DNA of 64,000 nucleotides from assembly GCF_900110485.1 (NCBI RefSeq), contig NZ_FODY01000002.1:62001-126000 (forward strand), read 5' to 3'. Under the pieces are notes generated by a model. That model worked only from the letters and a program-made list of their open reading frames with translations, made no database searches and was not told the DNA's origin. Position 1 is the first letter of the stretch; every line of letters starts with the position of its first letter. Below, piece after piece: positions 39,577 to 48,392 of the stretch. Source of the DNA: Propionispora vibrioides. Its GTDB lineage: Bacteria > Bacillota > Negativicutes > Propionisporales > Propionisporaceae. The position numbers and the translations under genes are program-made.

Positions 39577-40488
39577 CTAGCAAGCCGACGGGCTGCAAAG
39601 ACCTTCCGGCGGCGTAGCAGCCTCCGGGTCTTCCGACGGTCGGACCGCCTCAAAGGCCTGAATGGCTACCTCAATTTGGTCGTCGCTCGGTTCGCGGGTT
39701 GTCAGCTTTTGCAGCCATAATCCCGGCAAAATGGAAATTCTGACCCAGGCTGCCTGGCTGCGTCCGGCAAACCGGATAATCTCATAGGCAATGCCCGCCA
39801 CCAGCGGCATCAGAATAATCCGGGAAACAATCCTCTCCCAAAGGGAAGGCCAGCCCAAAAAGGCAAACATAATAATACTTACCACCATGACAATGAGCAG
39901 AAAATTCGTACCGCAGCGTGGATGAAGCGTGCTAAAGCCCCGGACATTATCCACCGTAAGCGGCACACCGGCCTCATAGGCATGAATGGTCTTATGCTCG
40001 GCACCATGGTATTGAAAGACCCGCTGAATATCCTTCATTAAAGAGATAGCAACGATATAAACTAAAAACACGGTCAAGCGCAAAATGCCCTCAAACAGAT
40101 TGAGCAGACGGGCATCGGTAATGGCGCTGTGAATATATTTCGCCGCATAGGTCGGCAATACGACAAACAGTAAAATAGCCAGGCCCAGCGAAAATAGCAT
40201 CGTCATGGCAATTTCCTTATTGCTCAGTTCCTCGCCTTCCTCACCGGCCGCCTGGGCCGAAAAAGACAGCGCCTTCAAGCCGATAACCAGTGACTCGATT
40301 AGAGCAACCACGCCTCTGATCATGGGCTTTTTCAAAACAGGATATCTATCGGCAATGGAAACCAACTTTTCCTTCTTGACCATAATCTCACCGGAAGGTT
40401 CCCGCACCGCCGTGGCGATGGAAGCAGGGCCGCGCATCATGACGCCCTCGATAACTGCTTGACCGCCTATATAAATCTTAGGTTTCAC
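39577..40488 (-). CDS. DUF1385 membrane protein
   Basis: 303 residues. N-terminal GGQAVIEGVMMRGP and YHGAEHKTIHAYE define DUF1385, found next to rpmE/prfA in many Firmicutes; several membrane helices follow. The conserved His/Glu residues suggest an enzyme, but the function is unknown. GTG at 40488 has AAAGGGTGAG upstream; an upstream ATG at 40536 lacks one. Confidence 0.85.
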   Translation of the reverse strand: MKPKIYIGGQAVIEGVMMRGPASIATAVREPSGEIMVKKEKLVSIADRYPVLKKPMIRGVVALIESLVIGLKALSFSAQAAGEEGEELSNKEIAMTMLFSLGLAILLFVVLPTYAAKYIHSAITDARLLNLFEGILRLTVFLVYIVAISLMKDIQRVFQYHGAEHKTIHAYEAGVPLTVDNVRGFSTLHPRCGTNFLLIVMVVSIIMFAFLGWPSLWERIVSRIILMPLVAGIAYEIIRFAGRSQAAWVRISILPGLWLQKLTTREPSDDQIEVAIQAFEAVRPSEDPEAATPPEGLCSPSAC

Positions 40489-40565
40489 AACACTCACCCT
40501 TTCTATAAGGCCGGAGGAGTTTTTTCTGCCGGCCACTTCGGTTATTTATCGCTGAATACAAATGA

Positions 40566-40587
40566 AGCAGAGCGTTTCTGCTCTGCT
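40566..40587 (-). terminator. Hairpin after rpmE
   Basis: Perfect 8-bp stem AGCAGAGC/GCTCTGCT with a 6-nt loop. No strong U-tract, so partial read-through into DUF1385 is likely. Confidence 0.5.
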
Positions 40588-40594
40588 CCTCGTT

Positions 40595-40798
40595 TTAGGC
40601 TTGTTGACCATAACGCTTATTGAATTTCTCGATCCGGCCGCCGGCAGTAATATTACGTTGTTGGCCGGTGAAAAACGGATGGCACTTAGAGCACACATCA
40701 ACGCGAAGTTCTTTTTTTACAGAACCGGTCACAAAAGTATTGCCGCAACCGCAAATGACTTTTGCTTCGCCATAATTAGGATGGATTTTTTCTTTCAT
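40595..40798 (-). CDS. rpmE: 50S ribosomal protein L31, zinc form
   Basis: 67 residues, starting [12 protein letters not shown]. Cys pairs CGC and CSKC make this the zinc-binding C+ type. It is the first gene of the prfA group. A longer frame start at 40861 lies in the promoter and is discarded. Confidence 0.97.
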   Translation of the reverse strand: MKEKIHPNYGEAKVICGCGNTFVTGSVKKELRVDVCSKCHPFFTGQQRNITAGGRIEKFNKRYGQQA

Positions 40799-40846
40799 TC
40801 TATCTTGCACCTCGTTTCGTGTAAACAATTGGATTATCGCTAAATA

Positions 40847-40875
40847 ATTATAGCATACCAATATGTGTTATGCAA
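40847..40875 (-). promoter_or_regulatory. Sigma-A promoter of rpmE
   Basis: On the minus strand TTGCAT, 17 nt, TATAAT with a TG just before the -10; about 50 nt upstream of the start codon. Confidence 0.65.
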
Positions 40876-40915
40876 TATTGTTTCCGTTTCTATTGTGTTC
40901 CATCAGTATTTTTCT

Positions 40916-42157
40916 TTACCGTTTAGTAAAGAAGTGACTGAAGCTGCCAATGACAATCTGCGGCTGGTGTTTGATCAGTTCTGTCACAAAACGCCTTACC
41001 CCGATGGCCGCTCCCTTGGCGGGCGGCATGCTTTGCAGGAACAGGTCGGGATCGAAATTGAGATTGCGCAGCTGGATCATATCTACCTTGGTTTCGGCCA
41101 AAAAGTCCAGCCAGGCGCCAACTTCCTCTTCCCGGTCATTTAATCCGGGGAAGGAAAGCATATTCAGCGACACTCTGACGCCTTTCCCCTTGGCATAACG
41201 GATGGACTCCCTTACCTCATCCAGCCGGTACTGGCAGCGATAGTAAGCCTGATAGGTCTCCGGAATGGCGCTGATTATGCTGACTCGCATACTGTCCAGC
41301 CCTGCGTCAACAATGCTTCTCACGCCCTGGCCAAAACCGCCGTTTGTATTCATATTGATAACCCCTCTGGCCGTCCGGCTGCGGATAAACCGGATGCTTT
41401 CGGCAATATTTTCAAAAGCCAGCGAAGGCTCTCCCTCACAGCCCTGCCCGAAGCTGACAATAGCTTTCGGCGCCCCGTCGAGGTGATACACGCCAACTGC
41501 GGCAATCTCCTCCGAAGTCGGCCTAAAAGTAATACGACTCTGCGGCGACGGGCAGCACTCCGCCGGCTGCAAGGAGATGCAGCCAAGGCAGTCGGCATTG
41601 CAGGCAGGAGACACCGGAATCCCGGCTTCCCAGCGGTGGTAAAATAGATTTTGCGCCGTACAGCACTGCCATTCCAGCGAACAGCGGGCCAGCTGTCCGA
41701 CAATCCGGTTGCCGTCAAACTGCTTTTGCAGCCGGTGCACCCGTTCTTTTATGTCCGATGTATTATAGTTGGTGGGACACCAAGTTTCATTATCATCGCT
41801 CTTGATCGCCGCCACGTAAATACGATCCTGGTAGAGAGCCGCCGCCGTATAGCCATAAAGCGGCAGGACCGACGCCCCCTCTTCCTTGCAAAAGGCGGGC
41901 AAATGGGTCCGGGTATAACCGGCCGGCAACAGAGCAGCTACCGCCAGTCCACCTGCCGGAACCTTCCGGACTTTGCCGTTTTTCCCCACACCAAGTGCCG
42001 TGCGCCCCGGCAAGTAGGCCAGCGAGGCCCCCTCCGGCAGAGGAATCATGTCTTCCGGTGTCAAGGGAGCCTCCTCCCAGCCGGTCCGTCCCATCGCCTG
42101 ATAACCCGGTGCATCAAATATTTCTCCTCTTTTATCTGCAAACAATGCGGTTAGCAA
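40916..42157 (-). CDS. Radical SAM protein of unknown function
   Basis: 413 residues. The [4Fe-4S] motif CNADCLGC lies centrally (about residue 190), preceded by a roughly 185-residue N-terminal region and a Cys-rich stretch (CSLEWQCC). The SAM contact FGQGCEGEPSLAFENI follows. TTG start with GGAG 10 nt upstream is the best choice. The reaction is unknown; it neighbours pth without overlap. Confidence 0.8.
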   Translation of the reverse strand: MLTALFADKRGEIFDAPGYQAMGRTGWEEAPLTPEDMIPLPEGASLAYLPGRTALGVGKNGKVRKVPAGGLAVAALLPAGYTRTHLPAFCKEEGASVLPLYGYTAAALYQDRIYVAAIKSDDNETWCPTNYNTSDIKERVHRLQKQFDGNRIVGQLARCSLEWQCCTAQNLFYHRWEAGIPVSPACNADCLGCISLQPAECCPSPQSRITFRPTSEEIAAVGVYHLDGAPKAIVSFGQGCEGEPSLAFENIAESIRFIRSRTARGVINMNTNGGFGQGVRSIVDAGLDSMRVSIISAIPETYQAYYRCQYRLDEVRESIRYAKGKGVRVSLNMLSFPGLNDREEEVGAWLDFLAETKVDMIQLRNLNFDPDLFLQSMPPAKGAAIGVRRFVTELIKHQPQIVIGSFSHFFTKR

Positions 42158-42190
42158 ATCAAACCAGCTCCTACCACTTTTCTAAAAACT

Positions 42191-42274
42191 ATTCCTGACA
42201 GGGTAGTAGTCCACCACGCCTACATTCATCCCATATCATTAGGCGTGGCGGACTACTATGCTCCCGCCAGGAAC
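42191..42274. terminator. Large imperfect hairpin after pth
   Basis: TCCTGACAGGG, AGTAGTCCACCACGCCTA and their near-complements on the right (TAGGCGTGGCGGACTACT, GCCAGGA) enclose a 19-nt loop. It lies between pth and the radical SAM gene, with TTTTTAG following on the minus strand. It could be a terminator or another small palindromic repeat. Confidence 0.55.
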
Positions 42275-42834
42275 TATTTATTATAACGATTCATCGCCAG
42301 GTCCACGCCTCGGTCAATGGCACAAACAACCGCTTGAGCCGCCCGTTCTACCGCTTGGACAACAAGCTCGGTTTCTTCGGCGTTAAACCGGCTTAGCACA
42401 TAATCAACTACCTGCCAGCCGTCCGGCGGTCGCCCGATACCCACCCGGATGCGAAAGAATTCCTCTGTCCCCAAATGCTCCAACAGCGAGACCAGCCCCC
42501 GGTGCCCCCCGGCACTGCCTTTCTTTCTAAGCCGCAGTTTTCCGCAGGGAATATCCATATCATCATAAATGACCATAATATCTTCCGGCGCGACCTTGTA
42601 CCAGCGAGCCAATGCACCAACCGCCACACCGCTTAAATTCATGTATGTCATCGGTTTTACCAGCAAAACCGGCTCTTGGGCGTCGCGATATTCCGCTACC
42701 AGGGCCTCGTGCCGGCTTCGCCAACTATCAATTTTCCAGAGTTTTGCCAATTCGTCAACCACCATAAACCCGACATTATGCCGGGTTGCTTGATATTCTT
42801 GTCCCGGGTTTCCCAACCCCGCAATGATTTTCAC
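42274..42834 (-). CDS. pth: Peptidyl-tRNA hydrolase
   Basis: 186 residues. N-terminal GLGNPGQEYQATRHNVGFM contains the catalytic His and the Asn contacts; GSAGGHRGL is also present. Recycles peptidyl-tRNA. GTG start overlapping the deacetylase stop (GTGA), with GGGGGAG upstream. Confidence 0.97.
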   Translation of the reverse strand: MKIIAGLGNPGQEYQATRHNVGFMVVDELAKLWKIDSWRSRHEALVAEYRDAQEPVLLVKPMTYMNLSGVAVGALARWYKVAPEDIMVIYDDMDIPCGKLRLRKKGSAGGHRGLVSLLEHLGTEEFFRIRVGIGRPPDGWQVVDYVLSRFNAEETELVVQAVERAAQAVVCAIDRGVDLAMNRYNK

Positions 42835-43643
42835 TGTCTGTTCTCCCCCATAGCAAGCAATTCACCAACCGTAACAAACCGGTAGCCCCGCCCCTTCAGT
42901 TCCTGAATAATCCGCCGCGTCGCCTCGATGGTTTGGGCCCTTGAAACATCACCGGCTCCATCGTGCAACAGGATAATCGAGCCGTTTTTCACCTGCTGCA
43001 CCGTACGCCGCACGATGATAGCCACCCCAGGATTGGTCCAGTCCCGGCTGGCCACCGACCATTCCACCGGCACCATTCCCCTGTCCCGGATGATACCAAG
43101 CACGGCAGCATCGCGAAAGCCATGAGGCGGCCGGATGAGGACAGGTTTACTCCCGGTTATGGCTGCAATAGCTTCATTGGTTTTATCAATCTCTGCCTCC
43201 ACGGTTCGCCGGTCAAGCTTTAACAAATCCAAATGATTATAGGTATGGTTGCCGATCTGATGTCCTTCCGCCGCGATGCGACTTACCAGTTCCGGCGCTT
43301 CAGTCACGTGGCGGCCAATCAGAAAAAAAGTGGCATGCACACCGTTATCCCGCAAAATATCCAAAAGCTGTCCCGTATAAGACGGATTGGGTCCATCATC
43401 AAAAGTCAGAGCCACCACTTTATCCAGGGTGTCCTGCTCCGAAAAAACCGCTCCATAAAACTGGCTGTCCGGCAACACGGCATTCACTACCAGAATAACC
43501 CCCACGACAATACAGGTGACGGCCAGGCCCAGGCCCAAACGCGCCGGACGACGCAAAACCTGAAAATAATCAACAATCAGACAGGTCAACACTATCACAG
43601 TCAGAAACCCTAGCATACTGATCAGCCGCATCTGCATCTCCAT
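42831..43643 (-). CDS. Membrane-anchored polysaccharide deacetylase
   Basis: 270 residues. Two N-terminal membrane segments, then a NodB domain: LTFDDGPNPSY, GNHTYNHLDL (HxxxH), RPPHGFRD and IILLHDGAG. Zn-dependent deacetylases of this type act on peptidoglycan or surface GlcNAc; the substrate here is unknown. ATG at 43643 has GGAAGG 9 nt upstream. It overlaps the pth start by 4 bp. Confidence 0.88.
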   Translation of the reverse strand: MEMQMRLISMLGFLTVIVLTCLIVDYFQVLRRPARLGLGLAVTCIVVGVILVVNAVLPDSQFYGAVFSEQDTLDKVVALTFDDGPNPSYTGQLLDILRDNGVHATFFLIGRHVTEAPELVSRIAAEGHQIGNHTYNHLDLLKLDRRTVEAEIDKTNEAIAAITGSKPVLIRPPHGFRDAAVLGIIRDRGMVPVEWSVASRDWTNPGVAIIVRRTVQQVKNGSIILLHDGAGDVSRAQTIEATRRIIQELKGRGYRFVTVGELLAMGENRQ

Positions 43644-43648
43644 CTGTG

Positions 43649-44284
43649 TCAGCCTTCCATTTCTTTTAGCATGATAAGCCATTCACCTTGCGAATCCCGT
43701 GTCACACCGGACGGAACAAAACCCCATCTTTGATACACCTGCAAAGCAGGATGGTTATCCGGCCTTACCTCCAGGCGAACCTTGCCGACCCGGCAGACAG
43801 CAAAATAGTTCATGGCAGCCGCCATGAGACCGCCGGCGATGCCTTGGCCCCGCCAGCTTTCACTGACGGCAATGGACAGGATACGGGCATTGACTTGCTG
43901 CTGCGGCCGCAGGGAGGATTGAAGGAACGAAGCCTTATTGAAAAAGGCCGTCTTCAATGGCCGTAAACCAAGCCCGTAACGACCGGTAAACCAGCGATAA
44001 AACCATAAAAAAATGTAGCCTCCGGTTACCGCCTCAATCCACAACCGGGGTAAACAGGCGGGAGCAAAGCAATACCCCACAACCTGCCGTCCGGCAGTTT
44101 CCGCCACAAAGGCGGCTTCCGGCTCCGCCTTGTAGACAAACCGGAAAATATCTTCCATAGCCTGTGGCCGAGGCAGTGAGCTGCCACAATAATGCCGGAC
44201 GCTTTCGCCGAAGCACTCGGTAAACAAAGCTGCCATCGCCGCTACATCCGATAAAGCGGCCTGCCTGATGGTAACGGCTGGCAC
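43649..44284 (-). CDS. GNAT family N-acetyltransferase
   Basis: 211 residues. Acetyl-CoA loop VSESWRGQGIAGGLM and the C-terminal ALQVYQRWGFVPSG are typical GNAT motifs. It does not look like RimI; the substrate is unknown. GTG start with GGAGG 9 nt upstream. Followed after 5 nt by the deacetylase gene. Confidence 0.82.
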   Translation of the reverse strand: MPAVTIRQAALSDVAAMAALFTECFGESVRHYCGSSLPRPQAMEDIFRFVYKAEPEAAFVAETAGRQVVGYCFAPACLPRLWIEAVTGGYIFLWFYRWFTGRYGLGLRPLKTAFFNKASFLQSSLRPQQQVNARILSIAVSESWRGQGIAGGLMAAAMNYFAVCRVGKVRLEVRPDNHPALQVYQRWGFVPSGVTRDSQGEWLIMLKEMEG

Positions 44285-44322
44285 AATTCATCATCCTCCA
44301 AATATCATTCATTATATCATAT

Positions 44323-44360
44323 TACACTATAAGGGCGCGATATCGCGCCCTTATAGTGTA
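44323..44360. terminator. 38-bp perfect palindrome after prs
   Basis: Both arms are the 19-mer TACACTATAAGGGCGCGAT and its exact complement, with no loop. It lies between prs and the GNAT gene. It lacks a U-tract on the minus strand, so a terminator role is uncertain. Confidence 0.6.
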
Positions 44361-44395
44361 TGCAGGTGATGAAAATTAAACCAGCCGCCGTTTAA

Positions 44396-45346
44396 TTAGT
44401 TAAACAGAATACTTACCGGAACTTCATTGTGGATGTTGGTAATAACGCCGCTCAGCAGCTTAGCCACCGACAATACTTTAATTTTAGGCGAGCATTTTTC
44501 CGGGGTGAGCGGAATGGTATTGGTTACGATCAGCTCTTTGATGTTTGATTTTTCAATGCGTTCCACCGCCGGAGCGCTAAGTACCGGATGGGTGCAGCAG
44601 GCATACACTTCCTTGGCCCCCAGTCTTCCCAACGCCTTGGCGCCTTCCACCAGCGAACCGGCTGTGTCAACCATATCATCGGCAATAATCGCCGTTTTGC
44701 CTTCCACACTGCCAATGGTATTCATAACTTCCGCTACGCCTGGTGCGGGGCGTCGCTTTTCAATAATGGCAATGGGGGCACCCAAACGGTCAGCCAGTTG
44801 TCTGGCCCGCGTCACACCGCCGAGATCCGGCGATACCACAACAATATCCTCCAGATTTTTGGAGGTAATATATTCCGCTAAAATAGGTACACCAGGCATA
44901 TGGTCCACCGGAATATCAAAAAAGCCCTGAATCTGTCCGGCATGAAGATCCATTGTAATAACCCGGCTTACCCCGGCAATTGTCAGCAGATTGGCGATCA
45001 ACTTAGCCGAGATCGGTTCACGTCCCCGAGTTTTACGGTCCTGCCTTGCATAAGCATAATAGGGAATGATTGCGGTCACATGCCGGGCTGATGCGCGTCT
45101 GAATGCATCTACCATGATCAATAATTCCATAATATGCTCATTCGCCGGATAACTGGTTGGCTGCACTACGAAAATTTCCTTGCCGCGTACGCTTTCATCA
45201 ATAATCACCTGGGTTTCACCATTATTAAACTGCCCAACGAAAGCTTTACCCAAAGGGATTCCCAAATAATCGGCCATTTCCTGCGCCAATTCCGGATTGG
45301 CATTACCGGTAAAGAGACATAATCGATCCTTGTTTTTCAGCACCAT
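44396..45346 (-). CDS. prs: Ribose-phosphate pyrophosphokinase
   Basis: 316 residues. ATP/ribose motifs YYAYARQDRKTRGREPISAK and DLHAGQIQGFFDIP, and PRPP loop AIIADDMVDTAGSL, are intact. Makes PRPP. It follows glmU as in B. subtilis. Confidence 0.98.
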   Translation of the reverse strand: MVLKNKDRLCLFTGNANPELAQEMADYLGIPLGKAFVGQFNNGETQVIIDESVRGKEIFVVQPTSYPANEHIMELLIMVDAFRRASARHVTAIIPYYAYARQDRKTRGREPISAKLIANLLTIAGVSRVITMDLHAGQIQGFFDIPVDHMPGVPILAEYITSKNLEDIVVVSPDLGGVTRARQLADRLGAPIAIIEKRRPAPGVAEVMNTIGSVEGKTAIIADDMVDTAGSLVEGAKALGRLGAKEVYACCTHPVLSAPAVERIEKSNIKELIVTNTIPLTPEKCSPKIKVLSVAKLLSGVITNIHNEVPVSILFN

Positions 45347-45467
45347 GTTAATACATTACCTCCATACCTGTTGACACACGCCTGTATTCCCGTCAGATCA
45401 GACCTATGCCAACAGTTTTATAAAATTTATTTATAAGTACCCGCAAGAGCGTTCCTACTGCCAAAGC

Positions 45468-46832
45468 TTATTTTCTCTTGTTTGCCCATTCCTCAATATT
45501 GGATTGGCGCGCTCTGGCTACACCCAGCGCTGCCGGCGGCACATCCTTCGTGATAGTCGAACCGGCAGCCACAAACGCTCCCTCGCCTACCGTTACAGGG
45601 GCCACCAAATTAGTATTGCATCCGATAAAAGCATTGTCTTCGATCGTAGTCCGGTATTTCTTTTTTCCGTCGTAATTTACGGTGATGGTACCGGAACCAA
45701 TGTTTACTTTAGAGCCCATATCTGTATCCCCGATATAGCTCAAATGCGGAATCTTGCTATTTTCCCCTACTTTAGAGTTCTTCACTTCCACAAAATTACC
45801 CACCTTGACGCCACGGCTCAAATGGGTATTCGGTCTTAGATGAACATAAGGGCCTGCCGTAACATCAGAGTCCACTATGCAATCATGGGCATATACAAAA
45901 TGCAGGGTCACCCGGTCACCGATTTGACTGCTCTGGATGCGGGTATTAGGTCCGATCGTACAGCCACTCCCAATTACCGTGTTTCCCTCCAGCCAGCTAA
46001 AAGGATAAATGACTGTGTCAGGAGCGATAGAAACACTTTCGTCAATAAAAGTGCTGGCCGGGTCCATGATGGTCACACCATTTTCCATTAAAGCCTGCAA
46101 TTTGCGCTGGCGCATAAATTTCTCTGCTTCCGCCAGTTGAACGCGGGAGTTAATTCCCATCGTCTCCTCAAAGCAGGGTGCCGTTACAGCACCGACCGTC
46201 TTGTTTTCCCGGGCCAAAATCCCCAGCACATCGGTCAGATAATATTCACCCTGTGCGTTGGCACAGGTAATCTGGCTCAGTGCTGCAAGAAGCTCCCGGC
46301 TGTCGAAACAATAAATTCCCGTATTAATCTCGTGCACAGCGAGCTCTTCCACCGAAGCATCCTTTTGCTCCACGATGCCGCGAACCTGACCGGCAGCATC
46401 ACGAATAACCCGCCCATAGCCGGAAGGATCAGGCATATTCGCCGTCAATACAGTGGCTGCAGCCTGGGCCGCACAATGCTCCGCATACAGTTTAGCCAGC
46501 AGCTCTCCCCTTAATAAAGGAGTATCGCCGCAGAGCACCATGACAGTACCCGCAAATTTCTCCAGCAAATCTTTTGCCTGCATGACCGCATGCCCTGTCC
46601 CCAGTTGTTCCGCCTGAAGGACAAATTGAGCCTGCCCCGCCAGTGCTGCTGTTACTGCTTCCGAACCGAATCCGACCACAATGATATTCTGGCACGCTCC
46701 GGCAAAATTGGCGGCATCCAACACATGCTGCACCATGGGTTTGCCTCCCACAGGATGCAGTACTTTAGGTATGGACGACTTCATTCTCGTGCCCTTACCT
46801 GCTGCTAGGATCACCGTTACCAATTCTGACAT
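45468..46832 (-). CDS. glmU: Bifunctional GlmU (UDP-GlcNAc synthesis)
   Basis: 454 residues. N-terminal uridyltransferase VILAAGKGTRMKSSIPKVLH and C-terminal left-handed beta-helix hexapeptides with VNYDGKKKYRTTI (acetyltransferase). Produces UDP-GlcNAc for murA and wecB/wecA. SD GGGGGAG lies upstream. No spoVG lies between it and purR. Confidence 0.98.
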   Translation of the reverse strand: MSELVTVILAAGKGTRMKSSIPKVLHPVGGKPMVQHVLDAANFAGACQNIIVVGFGSEAVTAALAGQAQFVLQAEQLGTGHAVMQAKDLLEKFAGTVMVLCGDTPLLRGELLAKLYAEHCAAQAAATVLTANMPDPSGYGRVIRDAAGQVRGIVEQKDASVEELAVHEINTGIYCFDSRELLAALSQITCANAQGEYYLTDVLGILARENKTVGAVTAPCFEETMGINSRVQLAEAEKFMRQRKLQALMENGVTIMDPASTFIDESVSIAPDTVIYPFSWLEGNTVIGSGCTIGPNTRIQSSQIGDRVTLHFVYAHDCIVDSDVTAGPYVHLRPNTHLSRGVKVGNFVEVKNSKVGENSKIPHLSYIGDTDMGSKVNIGSGTITVNYDGKKKYRTTIEDNAFIGCNTNLVAPVTVGEGAFVAAGSTITKDVPPAALGVARARQSNIEEWANKRK

Positions 46833-46954
46833 TACTTCAACTCCCCCTGTTACTCTTTATCAATCCCAAAACTCAAACCTTATTTAGGTTCTACACGATC
46901 AGTCAGATTCCTGCAAATTACTACAATTTCTAGAAAGAAGAATCAAACCGGCTT

Positions 46955-47121
46955 TAGAACCTGTATTCAACCATTAGAAAATCCTGTATCGACGGCGATT
47001 TCCCCTCCATACTTCGTTACATCTTCTTGCCATAACCCCCATTATGCCTGCGAAAATGTGCCTTGCCTGGCGCAAAAATCACTCGTCGCTCCAGCATTTC
47101 CATGATTGAATACAGGTCCTA
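46955..47121. repeat. Palindromic intergenic element, copy I
   Basis: 167 bp between purR and glmU. Ends TAGAACCTGTATTCAACC and reverse complement TAGGACCTGTATTCAATC (16 of 18). Minus-strand core GAGTGATTTTTGCGCCAGGC, then TAACGAAGTATGG. Its right end reaches the purR stop. The rest of the gap (46833-46954) holds nothing recognised. Confidence 0.85.
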
Positions 47122-47928
47122 CAAAGCCGGTCGGATATCCACGATTTTTCGCTGCTGATCAACCTCATGCAGGATAAGCAATGCCAAATAATCCTCAACC
47201 AGTTTTACCTGCGGTTGGGCCGTACCGACCAGCACGCCGGTACCGACGATTTCCACATCCACTTCATGAGCCAGGTCGTACATACCCCGCACCGTACCAC
47301 CGGCTTTCATAAAGTCATCAATGACCAGAACCCGCGCCCCGGGCGGAATCGCCCGGCGAGGCAGGGACATGGACTGAATCCGCTTGCCCGAGCCGGTTAC
47401 ATAGTTGATACTGACGGACGGCCCTTCAGTCACCTTGCTGCCCTGACGGACGATGACCAAAGGAAGGTTAAAGGCCCGCGCCGTCATAAATGCCAGCGGA
47501 ATTCCTTTCGTCTCCACTGTCATAATATAATCAGGCGACAAATGCGAAAACCGGGAAAAAAAGATTTCTCCCACCTGTACCATAAGGTCCGGTGTGAAGA
47601 GAATATCGGCCATATATAAAAAGCCGCCCGGAATAATCCGCTCCGGTGAGGCCAGTTTTTCTGCCAGTTCATGCAAAAAGGCGCAAGTTCCGTCCTGCGA
47701 TCTTAGCGGCAGGAAACGCACTCCGCCGGCCGCACCGGAAACCGTTTCCAGCGACCCCATGGCAAATTGTTCCATCGCCTGCCGGATCGTAACGATATCT
47801 TCACTTAACGTCGATTTAGCGGCACCAAACAATTCACAAAAATGATTAAGTGAAAATAAATGGCCTGGCCGCTCCGTCAAAAATTTGGTCAACGCAATCA
47901 TACGTTCCGTTCTCCGTGCTTTAGTCAT
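47119..47928 (-). CDS. purR: Pur operon repressor PurR
   Basis: 269 residues: N-terminal winged helix (about 1-75) and a phosphoribosyltransferase-like domain with the PRPP motif VLVIDDFMKAGGT. Represses purine genes; PRPP relieves it. Near ispE as in B. subtilis. SD GGAGGAAAA lies before the ATG. Confidence 0.95.
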   Translation of the reverse strand: MTKARRTERMIALTKFLTERPGHLFSLNHFCELFGAAKSTLSEDIVTIRQAMEQFAMGSLETVSGAAGGVRFLPLRSQDGTCAFLHELAEKLASPERIIPGGFLYMADILFTPDLMVQVGEIFFSRFSHLSPDYIMTVETKGIPLAFMTARAFNLPLVIVRQGSKVTEGPSVSINYVTGSGKRIQSMSLPRRAIPPGARVLVIDDFMKAGGTVRGMYDLAHEVDVEIVGTGVLVGTAQPQVKLVEDYLALLILHEVDQQRKIVDIRPAL

Positions 47929-48385
47929 CCTTTTCCTCCACTGTCAGGAAATCCCGAACAATATTCCTTCCAATAACTTTTTTATTCAGATTCTCTGTTT
48001 ACCTGACAATTCCTGCTAGGGTTTGTTTGTAAATTAACGGAATGATCTATGGCGAGTGATTTTTGCGCCAGCCAAGGCAACATTTTTTTGAAATAGGAGC
48101 CCCATTTCAGAAAATATTAACGAACTATGGCACAAAAAACACCGTCAGGGAGCGTTTCAGATAGTTTACAAACAAAACCTAGGGCATTACTAATTTATTT
48201 TATTCACACTCCGCATTGCAGCAACACTTTTTCAGGGGCCACATCAAAAAATAGCGGAGAGAAAACTTATCATTTATTCTTTTGCTTTTCGCTCCGACCT
48301 ATACATCACCATTGCCCACGCAAGCCGGCATCGTTTACCATTTTTGCCGCTTATAGAATAAACGCGCCAATACAGCGCGTTTATT
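47929..48385. other. 457-nt intergenic stretch upstream of purR
   Basis: Contains repeat copy C (48016-48182) and the long hairpin at 48349-48392. The segment from about 48183 to 48348 is non-coding with nothing recognised, and no convincing purR promoter was seen. Confidence 0.6.
48016..48182. repeat. Palindromic intergenic element, copy C
   Basis: 167 bp. The ends CTAGGGTTTGTTTGTAAA and (reverse complement of the right end) CTAGGTTTTGTTTGTAAA differ at one position. Core GAGTGATTTTTGCGCCAG, then TTAACGAACTATGGC. The best-preserved termini of the family. Confidence 0.9.
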
Positions 48386-48392
48386 CTATAAG
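48349..48392 (-). terminator. Long perfect hairpin containing a stop codon
   Basis: The 20-bp arms CGCTTATAGAATAAACGCGC and its complement have a 7-nt loop; one arm overlaps the end of the nucleotidyltransferase gene. A U-tract is weak. Confidence 0.65.

Noticed and set aside
48386..48392. Apparent one-base mismatch between the hairpin sequence and the gene end
   Set aside because: Counting bases by eye is not reliable here; the predicted protein end is clean, so no frameshift is claimed.
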